A stretch of DNA of 36,639 nucleotides from Gammaproteobacteria bacterium. Its GTDB lineage: Bacteria; Pseudomonadota; Gammaproteobacteria; SZUA-229. Shown in pieces: positions 17,567 to 24,551 of this stretch. Both the position numbers and the translations under genes were made by a program. Numbering within the stretch: the stretch's first letter is position 1; every line of letters starts with the position of its first letter. The notes beneath the pieces were generated by a model, which did not search any database, had not been told where the DNA came from, and worked only from the letters and a program-made list of their open reading frames with translations. The stretch covers positions 1 through 36,639 of the forward strand of contig JAJDNP010000007.1 in NCBI GenBank assembly GCA_022340645.1. Reading direction: 5' to 3'.

Positions 17567-17941
17567 CTAGCTGTTCTGTATCAGGCCCGCCACCACATCG
17601 CGGCCTTCGCCCATCAAAATATTATAGGTTCGACAGGCAGCGCCGGTATCCATGAATTCGATGCCGATGCCGTGCTTAATGATGGCGGAATATACTTCAA
17701 CAGCGGGGAATACCAGGCTGTTGCCGGTACCGATTATAATCAGTTCGGGGTTAAATGATAAAAGCTGATCGATATGATTTGCCTGTAATGACTCGATAGC
17801 AGCGATTTCCCAGTCTGTTTCCAGTTGGGCGGCAGTAACTATCAGGCTGCTACTGAATGTTTTGCCATTAATGCAAATGCTGTTGCTATCATAAGATGTA
17901 ATGACATAACCTTCATGCGGTAAATCTTGCGCGAATTTCAT
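17567..17941 (-). CDS. Mth938-like domain protein (DUF498 family)
   Basis: A 124-aa protein of the Mth938/Xcc1710 family. Recognisable parts are GYVITSYDSNSICINGKTF near the start, NPELIIIGTGNS (about residues 64-75) and the C-terminal IEFMDTGAACRTYNILMGEGRDVVAGL (given in part), with a conserved Cys-Arg-Thr-Tyr-Asn. The human relative NDUFAF3 helps assemble complex I, but the bacterial role is not settled. It is divergent from hom, a pairing I recall from other gammaproteobacteria. The 200-base gap holds a palindromic repeat at 18037-18073. Confidence 0.85.
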   Translation of the reverse strand: MKFAQDLPHEGYVITSYDSNSICINGKTFSSSLIVTAAQLETDWEIAAIESLQANHIDQLLSFNPELIIIGTGNSLVFPAVEVYSAIIKHGIGIEFMDTGAACRTYNILMGEGRDVVAGLIQNS

Positions 17942-18036
17942 TTGAATAATCCGGTTATTTCATAGAAACGATAATTATATGCCGGAACATGAGAATATAA
18001 ACAGGACTATTGGTGCAGTTTTGTTGGCCTGCATTT

Positions 18037-18073
18037 ATTAACCCGGTGACAATATATATCGCCGGGTGAATAG
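18037..18073. repeat. 37-bp palindromic repeat, full unit
   Basis: ATTAACCCGGTGA and TCGCCGGGTGAAT are inverted arms (11 of 13 match) around an AT-rich centre. The first 26 bases match the left end of the element at 23305 in 25 positions. It lies in the divergent gap before hom. It may be a solo copy of the repeat that bounds the composite element. Confidence 0.7.
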
Positions 18074-18140
18074 TACATGTTATCAGCTGAATGCAGTAGA
18101 ATACGAATTTTTTTAGGCTATTTGAGTTGTGGAGAACATC

Positions 18141-19451
18141 TTGGACGCAATTAAAGTAGGTTTATTGGGCCTGGGTACAGTTGGCGGCGGAACAGCGACA
18201 GTATTATTAAGAAATGCGGAAGAAATTCAGGCGCGTGTCGGGCGCGCGATCCATATTGTGCATGCTGCCGGCCTGGGTATTCATGCGCAAACTATCCTTG
18301 ATCCTGCGACATGCAAACTGACTGAAGATGCATTCGAAGTTGTTAATGACCCCGATGTTGAAATTGTGGTTGAACTTATCGGCGGCTATACACTGGCAAA
18401 AGAACTGGTGCTTAAAGCCATAGAGAATGGCAAACATGTCGTCACAGCCAATAAAGCATTGATTGCTACTCACGGTCCGGAAATCATGAAAGCAGCGACA
18501 GCACAGGGTGTGAGTGTCTGCTACGAAGCGGCAGTAGCGGGTGGCGTGCCAATCATTAAAGCCATGCGTGAGGGCCTGGCGGCGAACAGGATACGGTGGG
18601 TCGCGGGCATTATAAATGGCACCGGTAACTTCATATTGAGCGAGATGCGCAGTAAAGGCCGTGAGTTTGCCGATGTGCTGAAAGAAGCACAGGAGTTAGG
18701 TTATGCCGAAGCGGACCCGACGTTTGATGTGGAAGGTATCGATGCCGCCCATAAACTCACCATTCTCGCTTCGCTGGCGTTTGGTATTGAACTGCAGTTT
18801 GACAAGACATATACCGAAGGTATAAGCAGGATTACTCCGGAAGACGTGAGCTATGCTGAAGAGCTGGGTTATCGTATTAAACACCTCGGTATTACACGAA
18901 AAACAGATAAGGGCATCGAGTTGCGTGTTCACCCCACCCTTATTCCTGAAAAACGGCTGATAGCCAATGTTGATGGCGTGATGAACGCGGTGCTGGTACA
19001 GGGGGACGCCGTTGGCCCGACATTGTATTACGGTGCCGGCGCCGGTGCTGAGCCGACAGCTTCCGCGGTGATTGCCGATATTATTGATACGGTGAGAACC
19101 ATTGATGCACCTTTACATCATAAAGTGCCACTGCTCGGTTTCCAGAATGATGCGATGCGGGATACACCGGTGCTGTCGATTGACGATGTTGAGTCTGCTT
19201 ACTACCTGCGTATGGAAGCTGAAGATCACCCGGGCGTGTTAGCGGCGGTGTCAGCAGTATTTGCGGAAAACAATATCAGTATCGAGGCGGTTTTACAAAA
19301 AGAGCCTGCTGCTGGTGAGGTCCGTGTTAACCTGATTATGCTGACACAGAAATGTATAGAGTCGAATATTAACCTGGCAATACAGGCGATAGAAAAGCTG
19401 GATTCAATTCATCGTGAAGTCGTGCGTATTCGCATGGAGCATCTGGACTAG
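18141..19451 (+). CDS. hom: Homoserine dehydrogenase
   Basis: Hom reduces aspartate semialdehyde to homoserine, the branch point to threonine and methionine. From TTG 18141 the protein has 436 aa. It has an N-terminal NAD(P)-binding motif (VGLLGLGTVGGGTA), the HVVTANKALIA segment, and the catalytic block GIINGTGNFIL with YAEADPTFDVEGIDAAHKL. A C-terminal ACT domain (about residues 345-420, HPGVLAAVSAVFAENNISIE) usually confers threonine inhibition. GGAG at 18131-18134 lies 6 bases before TTG 18141, which favours that start; the GTG at 18129 has no such site. There is no aspartokinase fusion. thrC is adjacent but on the other strand. Confidence 0.95.
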   Translation: MDAIKVGLLGLGTVGGGTATVLLRNAEEIQARVGRAIHIVHAAGLGIHAQTILDPATCKLTEDAFEVVNDPDVEIVVELIGGYTLAKELVLKAIENGKHVVTANKALIATHGPEIMKAATAQGVSVCYEAAVAGGVPIIKAMREGLAANRIRWVAGIINGTGNFILSEMRSKGREFADVLKEAQELGYAEADPTFDVEGIDAAHKLTILASLAFGIELQFDKTYTEGISRITPEDVSYAEELGYRIKHLGITRKTDKGIELRVHPTLIPEKRLIANVDGVMNAVLVQGDAVGPTLYYGAGAGAEPTASAVIADIIDTVRTIDAPLHHKVPLLGFQNDAMRDTPVLSIDDVESAYYLRMEAEDHPGVLAAVSAVFAENNISIEAVLQKEPAAGEVRVNLIMLTQKCIESNINLAIQAIEKLDSIHREVVRIRMEHLD

Positions 19452-19481
19452 CATATGCTGAACAGTTATCAGGCATAGCTG

Positions 19482-20951
19482 TCACAAAAACGAAAGGATT
19501 TCTTTTTCAATTTCGTCTTTTTCTATTACTGATTTCTGTGCTACAGCTTTATCGAACAGCCCATTGATGATGGCTGGTATTTCTATCCCGGCTTTATCGG
19601 CAATCGACTTCAGTGCATCGATATCACGTGCACCAGCTTCACCGGTTAACGCACTGGCAATCACCGGTGAGAACTTGGTCCACTCCGCGGTTGAATAAAT
19701 TATGGTTTTCAGCGGCTTGTCACGGCAGGTCTCATATGTTTTAAAACAGGTTGCTGTGTGCGGGTCCATGAGATAGCCTTTGGCAAAAGTATCCCTGATA
19801 TATTTTTTGCCTTCGTCATCTTCGCAGTAATCGGCGGCGAAAACAGTCTGTATTGTTGCCAGCTCAGCATCTGTTAACTGGTAGTATTTGTCATTGTCCA
19901 ATTGATACATCAGTTCTTTTGTGCGCTCGGCGCCAAACAAATCAAAATATACCCGTTCAAGATTGGATGACTTCAGAATATCCATCGCTGGCGATGTTGT
20001 AGCGATAACTTCTGAGCCTCTTAAATCGTAAGCACCGGTGTTGATTAGCCGTGTCAAAATATTATTCCTGTTGGAAGCAATCAGGATTTTTTCGACCGGC
20101 AGTCCCATCTTCATGGCGTAATAGCCGCCCAGGGCGTTGCCAAAGTTACCGCTGGGAACATTCAGATAGACTTTCTCGCCCATCTGAATTGCATTCTGGC
20201 GGACCAGTTCGAGATATGAATGGATATGGTATATCGTCTGGAAAATAATACGGCCAAAGTTGACCGAATTGGCCGCGGACAAATGAATATTTTTTTCTTT
20301 TAAGGTCGCTTTGAAATCTTTTGATGCCAGCAGGTGTTTCAGCGCGCTTTGGGTATCGTCAAAGTCACCCTTGACGCCGATAACTTTCAGGTTTGCCGCA
20401 TCCTCGGTAACCATCTGCAGCCGCTGCACATCCGAAGTGCCGCCATCAGGATACATACAGGCAACCAGCACATTGGCCCTGTTCTTGAATGTTTCCAGTG
20501 CTGCGGGGCCGGTGTCACCGGAAGTGGCGGTCAAAATAAGATACTGCTCATTGCGGTTTTGTGCGATGGCGGACAGTACCACGCCAAAAGGCTGCAGCGC
20601 CATATCCTTAAAGGCGCGGGTTGGACCATGCCATAGTTCACTGACATAAAGATCATCTTCAACTTTAACCACCGGAACGGGATTGGCAGCATCGTCAAAA
20701 TTATCATAAAGAGACAGTGCCCTGTGGATAATATCGGCATCGATATCGACATCGAAGGCGGTTAGCATGGCACGTGCCAGTGTTTTATAGTTTGAATGAA
20801 TATGGCTGTTTAAAAAGTCGATGCCCAGATCAGGCAGGGACTCGGGGGAATACAGACCGCCAAAAGAAGAAATAGGCGAAAGAATAGCTTCAGAGAAGCT
20901 GATTTTTTCAGGATGCTGTCCGTCGTTGCCGCGTGTTTCGATAAAATGCAT
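19482..20951 (-). CDS. thrC: Threonine synthase
   Basis: ThrC converts O-phosphohomoserine to threonine with pyridoxal phosphate. The 489-aa protein has the N-terminal F-G-G-L-Y-S-P motif and the PLP lysine K115 in WHGPTRAFKDMALQPFG. TSGDTGPAALE and NVPSGNFGNALGGYYA are the phosphate-binding loops. Length is that of the larger proteobacterial subfamily. It converges on hom with a 30-base gap, whereas these genes usually form a hom-thrC operon, so it must have its own promoter upstream of 20951. In the gap a bulged hairpin (TATGC-TGA / TCA-GGCATA, 19453-19476) lacks a T-run. Confidence 0.95.
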   Translation of the reverse strand: MHFIETRGNDGQHPEKISFSEAILSPISSFGGLYSPESLPDLGIDFLNSHIHSNYKTLARAMLTAFDVDIDADIIHRALSLYDNFDDAANPVPVVKVEDDLYVSELWHGPTRAFKDMALQPFGVVLSAIAQNRNEQYLILTATSGDTGPAALETFKNRANVLVACMYPDGGTSDVQRLQMVTEDAANLKVIGVKGDFDDTQSALKHLLASKDFKATLKEKNIHLSAANSVNFGRIIFQTIYHIHSYLELVRQNAIQMGEKVYLNVPSGNFGNALGGYYAMKMGLPVEKILIASNRNNILTRLINTGAYDLRGSEVIATTSPAMDILKSSNLERVYFDLFGAERTKELMYQLDNDKYYQLTDAELATIQTVFAADYCEDDEGKKYIRDTFAKGYLMDPHTATCFKTYETCRDKPLKTIIYSTAEWTKFSPVIASALTGEAGARDIDALKSIADKAGIEIPAIINGLFDKAVAQKSVIEKDEIEKEILSFL

Positions 20952-21073
20952 TGTGGATCCGGATTCTGTCTCTGTAAAAAATTCAGCGAATTATAACGAA
21001 ATTATGAGAAGGCTTCCTTAGCAATTTCAGGATATTTTTGTTTGCCTGAAACAAAAAGAAAAACTTTTATTCT

Positions 21074-21253
21074 TCCGCAAATAAACGCAAAAAACGCAAA
21101 TAGCTTTATATTGTTGTATCTTTTTTATTTTGAACTCAGAGAAAGATACTTATTTTACCGGAACAACAAGAGATGTAGTTCTTCATCGATCTTCAGGATG
21201 AAAAATATAAAGAGGTTAAGCTTTTATTTGCGTTTATTGCGTTCATTTGCGGA
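21074..21253. repeat. 180-bp element with 29-bp terminal inverted repeats
   Basis: The left arm (21074-21102) and right arm (21225-21253) are inverted copies matching at 27 of 29 positions. Each arm is built from near-tandem 9-10 nt units around ACGCAAA. The 122-base interior is AT-rich with no credible gene; the reading frame across it is mostly arm sequence. It fills most of the 345-base gap between thrC and aat. The structure resembles a non-autonomous miniature element or a deletion remnant, related in style to 1-30 and 30706-30856. Confidence 0.75.
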
Positions 21254-21296
21254 TAAGACTTTTTTCGTTGTTTTCTAGGGCCTTTTGCAAAAAAAA

Positions 21297-21983
21297 TCAC
21301 CAGATCTTTAGCGAGTTGTTTAAGTGCAATTTGACCAGGTCAATAAACACCGACCTGTCTATTTTCTCCGCACCGAGTGTTAGCAGGTGTTCGGAACACA
21401 CCTGGGCGTCAATCAGGTAAGGTTTTATTTTTGTGCACAGATAATACATGGCGAATTTTGATGCGTCTTTCCTGTTGCTGAACATCGATTCGCCAAAAAA
21501 TATGTCACCCAGGACCAGGCCATAGATGCCGCCGACCAGTTTATTGTCGGCCCAGCATTCGACCGAGTGGGCTATCCCGGTCTCATGCAGTCGGCAGTAG
21601 ACATGCAGCATGGCATCCGTAATCCAGGTGCCGGCTTCAGCAACACCAGTTTTTGGGCTAACCCTTGGCGCGGCGCAGGCAAGCATGACTTCCCTGAAAG
21701 CCGTGTTCGTTCTGACTTCAAATGGATTATTGTTTAGCGTGCGTCTGAAGCTTCTGGAAACATGAAATTTCTCTGGATATAACACGCATCGCGGATTGGG
21801 TGACCACCATAACACTGGCTGTCCTTCAGAATACCAGGGAAAAATGCCCTGTTTATAGGCTTTCACAACCAGTTCAGGCGTCAGGCTTTCACTTGCCGCC
21901 AGCAATCCATCTGGTTCAGCGAGTGCTGTACTAACGTCAGGAAACGTGAAGTTCGTGTTTTCCAGCCAGGGAATATATGACAT
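21297..21983 (-). CDS. aat: Leucyl/phenylalanyl-tRNA--protein transferase
   Basis: Aat adds Leu or Phe from charged tRNA to proteins with N-terminal Arg or Lys, marking them for ClpS-ClpAP. The 228-aa protein carries the family core: PDGLLAASESLTPE, YKQGIFPWYSEGQPVLWWSP, PRCVLYPEKFHVSRS, GTWITDAM, HSVECWADNKLVGGIYGL and FFGESMFS. Length matches E. coli Aat (234). No clpA, clpS or bpt gene is adjacent. It lies between the 180-bp repeat element downstream and a REPIN-like repeat upstream, so its promoter must fit into or beyond the 26 bases before that repeat. Confidence 0.95.
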   Translation of the reverse strand: MSYIPWLENTNFTFPDVSTALAEPDGLLAASESLTPELVVKAYKQGIFPWYSEGQPVLWWSPNPRCVLYPEKFHVSRSFRRTLNNNPFEVRTNTAFREVMLACAAPRVSPKTGVAEAGTWITDAMLHVYCRLHETGIAHSVECWADNKLVGGIYGLVLGDIFFGESMFSNRKDASKFAMYYLCTKIKPYLIDAQVCSEHLLTLGAEKIDRSVFIDLVKLHLNNSLKIW

Positions 21984-22009
21984 TATCTTTAAGCGTAATT
22001 ATATTTTAT

Positions 22010-22076
22010 AGGTGCGAATTTATTCGCACGATGTAAACAAATACTGGCTCCGTTGTGCGAATTGTCGCACCTGCAT
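22010..22076. repeat. REPIN-like pair of inverted REP palindromes, copy 1
   Basis: The palindrome GTGCGAATTTATTCGCAC (22012-22029) and a second, GTGCGA-ATTG-TCGCAC (22055-22070), sit head to head with inverted outer ends (AGGTGCGA and TCGCACCT). Length is 67 bp, identical to the copy at 23591-23657. It lies 5 bases after the beta-barrel gene stop and may protect the mRNA 3' end. No RAYT transposase is in the window. Confidence 0.8.
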
Positions 22077-22081
22077 AACTC

Positions 22082-23299
22082 CTAAAAATGGTAATTGAGA
22101 TCTACCTGGACAAAATCATCGAATCTGAAAGTATACAGCGGACGGTTTTCTTTGGTACCGTGGAATGCCCGTATCTGAGCCTCTAATGTCCAGCTATCTC
22201 CAAGCCGGCGTGATGCTTCAATGAAACTGGCGAATGTCTGTGTGCCTGTGTCGGTTATTAAGCCAGCGAGAATTTCGGTTGATTGCACATCATTTAATAC
22301 AAAGCGCAATGCGGTCGCCAGGTCATTATCATAGATCGTTTGTTCATATATGCGTTTGTCGCTGTAATGGTACTCCACGACAAAACCCAGATCCATATCA
22401 CTGTCAGCAACGCCGACCAGAGTGTATTCAAAGCCGCCGACGGACCTGAAACTGTTAGTTCCCCGTCTGTTACCGCTGCGTAGCCGGGTATTGGTTGCTT
22501 CAAGTTTCCATGTCCACTCTCCAACAAGGGCCTGAACGTCCAGGCCTATTTGATTAATCAAAGAATAACCAGGAAGGAATACTGTCGGCTTACCTAAAGA
22601 GTCAAAAACGATCGGAATGAAACTTGTTGGTTCCCGGCTTACACCATCAAATACGCTTAAGCCAAACTCCCACTCGTCGATATAATTAAAATATCGTGCT
22701 GCAAAATCAATATGGTCCTTGCCGCTGCTGAAGTCATAATACGCATCACTTTCAGTATCAATAATAAAGTCAGGACGGGGGCGTCCTTCGGGGCCAGGAT
22801 AAGTTCGTTCGCGAAAGCCGGGCAGGATAAAAAAGTCCAGCACTCCCCAGTCACGTTCAGTGCTGAACTTGATCATCGGCTGGCCAAGCTTGTCTTCAGC
22901 ATCGACGTTTTCCACCAGGTCTGTTTGATTGACAATATCAACCAGGTGCTGTGTTTCAGTAACGCCCCAGAAAACCTTGCTTACACCGGCGCGCAGTTCC
23001 CAGTTTTCAAATACCCGTGTCCAGGAGAGTTCGCGTATGTCACCGTGTGTACGGTTGTCATCATATTGGTCAACACGATAAAAAAGCTTGATTTCAATAT
23101 TTTGATTATTGTCATCCCATTGATGAAAATATTCAGGCTCGGTGACGGCTGACAGGTAGTTGTTATGCTGCTCCGGACTTAGCGGTTCCTGAAAAAAATT
23201 GCGCGTCTGGGCGCCGATATAGCCGGAAAATTCACCGCCGTGGACAGTGCTGACAACACCTGAAATAACAACACATAAAAGAATGTAATAAGGTTTCAT
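22082..23299 (-). CDS. Outer-membrane beta-barrel protein of an RND/LolA-like module
   Basis: A 405-aa protein with a cleavable signal (residues 1-21, ending TVHG) followed by alternating amphipathic strands rich in aromatic residues, ending in DDFVQVDLNYHF; the terminal Phe is the classic outer-membrane insertion signal. Many segments look like barrel strands (IEIKLFYRVDQY, WTWKLEATNTRLRS, DLGFVVEYHYSD). I do not recognise a named family with certainty; DUF1302-like or alginate-export-like barrels are nearest in feel. Proteins of this sort accompany MMPL permeases and LolA-like carriers. The start codon is 5 bases from the composite repeat, and no good ribosome binding site is visible (only AAGA, one base from the ATG). 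Confidence 0.78.
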   Translation of the reverse strand: MKPYYILLCVVISGVVSTVHGGEFSGYIGAQTRNFFQEPLSPEQHNNYLSAVTEPEYFHQWDDNNQNIEIKLFYRVDQYDDNRTHGDIRELSWTRVFENWELRAGVSKVFWGVTETQHLVDIVNQTDLVENVDAEDKLGQPMIKFSTERDWGVLDFFILPGFRERTYPGPEGRPRPDFIIDTESDAYYDFSSGKDHIDFAARYFNYIDEWEFGLSVFDGVSREPTSFIPIVFDSLGKPTVFLPGYSLINQIGLDVQALVGEWTWKLEATNTRLRSGNRRGTNSFRSVGGFEYTLVGVADSDMDLGFVVEYHYSDKRIYEQTIYDNDLATALRFVLNDVQSTEILAGLITDTGTQTFASFIEASRRLGDSWTLEAQIRAFHGTKENRPLYTFRFDDFVQVDLNYHF

Positions 23300-23334
23300 A
23301 TCTTATTAACCCGGCGACAATATATATCGCATTT

Positions 23335-23434
23335 AGCCGGAGTATGCCTGTTTACGGCAAGGCATCAGCACGCCGTTGTAGCCATTCTACAGCAAGTGCT
23401 GATAACGCTGTCCGTGGACAGGCATCCTCCGGCC
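23335..23434. repeat. Hairpin A of the composite element
   Basis: A 100-base imperfect palindrome with three nested stems (outer 19/23, middle 8/8, inner 5/5). Arms begin AGCCGGAGTATGCCTG and end CAGGCATCCTCCGGCC. It could fold as single-stranded DNA or as RNA from either strand. Confidence 0.7.
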
Positions 23435-23458
23435 TTTCTGTTCAATATCAAATGGTTA

Positions 23459-23556
23459 GGGATTACAAGAAAATGCCAGCTCCGCGTTGCAGCTTTTGCC
23501 AATGGAATAACCATTACCTGCAAGCCGCGCCTTGATCCGGCATTTTCTTGTAACCC
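23459..23556. repeat. Hairpin B of the composite element
   Basis: A 98-base imperfect palindrome. GGGATTACAAGAAAATGCC pairs with GGCATTTTCTTGTAACCC, then the CCGCG/CGCGG and TTGCAG/CTGCAA stretches pair with small bulges, and AATGG/CCATT closes the tip around AATAA. Confidence 0.7.
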
Positions 23557-23590
23557 TGAATGTGACATATATTGTCGCCGGGTTAATAGT

Positions 23591-23657
23591 AGGTGCAAAT
23601 TTATTCGCACGATGCTGCCATCCCCATTATATTTGTGCGAATAAATTCGCACCTGCA
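23591..23657. repeat. REPIN-like pair of inverted REP palindromes, copy 2
   Basis: Same 67-bp layout as 22010-22076: GTGCAAATTTATTCGCAC (23593-23610, one mismatch in the stem) and a perfect GTGCGAATAAATTCGCAC (23635-23652), outer ends AGGTGC and GCACCT. It abuts the composite element, 3 bases away. Together the two copies bracket the beta-barrel gene. Confidence 0.8.
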
Positions 23658-23741
23658 TTAAATTAACAACCAGTAGAGATTGTCGCGCCTGGTTTGCCAT
23701 GACGTTTTATTATTGTTCATTTTTCACTTTTCATTACGAGT

Positions 23742-24551
23742 TCACCGAGCTCGTTTCAGGCTGTTCCGATTGAAGTCATTATCATCCAGTCCGTTTCTGA
23801 ATTTATAATCCGTCCACTTCAGATAAGTGCTTTTCCCGGTTTGGTGGTTCTCCATTAACATTTCGCTGGCGCGCCAGTATTGGCCAAGATATTGCTGATA
23901 ATTACTGTTTATCAGTGTTTTTAGCAGGTCATTTTTACGATCATAAAATTCGATTTTTTCAGGGATATATTTATCCTTGTTTACCCACACCAGCTGGCGT
24001 GTGTAGCCGGAGTGTTCGTAGGCAGGGTAGCGCTCGATCACAAAACAGGCGACGCCATTGAATACTTCGTCACGTATGTATTTGTAAGTATATTTTTCAA
24101 CTTCCTGCGAGGCGAGGTCTTCGTAGGCAAACTCGCTGCCCATAAACGGGCCGGATTTGTTTTTTGAATTAATGCGTTTAACGCGCTTCAGCGCAGGTAA
24201 ATATAACCACTGTTCATCCGGCTTTATCGCATGTGAATAGGTAAGAAAAGCCGTACCTTTAACGTCTGCCGGGCTATCAAAGATTGACATGGATTTGTCA
24301 CCGTCACCAATCACTTCCAGTGTTTGTATACGGATGTTGCGAGTGCTGACATCGCCCTGCTTGTTGCGAAGCTCCATCACCATATTGGCGGTGAAATCAC
24401 CAAAACCGGTATCTCGTCTGTCGGCTTCTTTGGCAATTTCCAGGCCGCGTTTCACATTAGCGTCGTCAGCTGATTCTGCACGGGCCTGTACTGATAGCAG
24501 TGAAATGACTGCTAATGCAGCAGTTAAAAACGTGTCTCTGGTTTGTTTCAT
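23742..24551 (-). CDS. LolA-like periplasmic (outer membrane lipoprotein-sorting family) protein
   Basis: A 269-aa protein with a cleavable signal (about residues 1-25, ending VQARA). The rest follows the LolA-like family that accompanies MMPL/RND permeases: DTGFGDFTANMVMELRNKQGDV, MSIFDSPADVKGTAFLTYSH, DEQWLYLPALKRVKRINSKNKSGPFMGSEFAYEDLASQEVEKYTYKY (given in part) and RQLVWVNKDKYIPEKIEFYDR. The LolA fold shields acyl chains, so a carrier of lipid or a lipophilic molecule between membranes is likely; the cargo is unknown. Its ATG overlaps the permease stop by one base (TAATG), strong evidence for co-translation. Downstream, 442 bases of repeats separate it from the barrel gene. Confidence 0.85.
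   Translation of the reverse strand: MKQTRDTFLTAALAVISLLSVQARAESADDANVKRGLEIAKEADRRDTGFGDFTANMVMELRNKQGDVSTRNIRIQTLEVIGDGDKSMSIFDSPADVKGTAFLTYSHAIKPDEQWLYLPALKRVKRINSKNKSGPFMGSEFAYEDLASQEVEKYTYKYIRDEVFNGVACFVIERYPAYEHSGYTRQLVWVNKDKYIPEKIEFYDRKNDLLKTLINSNYQQYLGQYWRASEMLMENHQTGKSTYLKWTDYKFRNGLDDNDFNRNSLKRAR

Larger units (their letters stand above)
23305..23587. mobile_element. 283-bp composite palindromic element with 21-bp terminal inverted repeats
   Basis: Positions 23305-23325 and 23567-23587 are a perfect 21-base inverted repeat (begins ATTAACCCGGCGACAATAT). Inside lie two long hairpins in tandem. Hairpin A has arms 23335-23357 and 23412-23434 matching at 19 of 23, a perfect inner stem ATCAGCAC/GTGCTGAT (23364-23371, 23396-23403) and an innermost TGTAG/CTACA. 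Hairpin B has arms 23459-23477 and 23539-23556 matching apart from one extra base, and a tip stem AATGG/CCATT (23501-23515). No credible protein is encoded. It lies between the LolA-like gene and the beta-barrel gene. Mobile origin is inferred from the terminal repeats and the related copies elsewhere. Confidence 0.7.

Noticed and set aside
21042-21278. 78-codon open frame between thrC and aat
   Set aside because: Most of it is the inverted-repeat arms; the translation is low in complexity, with no start context or domain.
23344-23535. Short open frames inside the composite element
   Set aside because: They run through the palindromic arms on both strands, which produces frames by symmetry, and show no conserved motif.
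23335-23556. Integron attC sites
   Set aside because: The hairpins lack the RYYYAAC/GTTRRRY ends and the L/R box layout with an extrahelical base, and no integrase gene is present.
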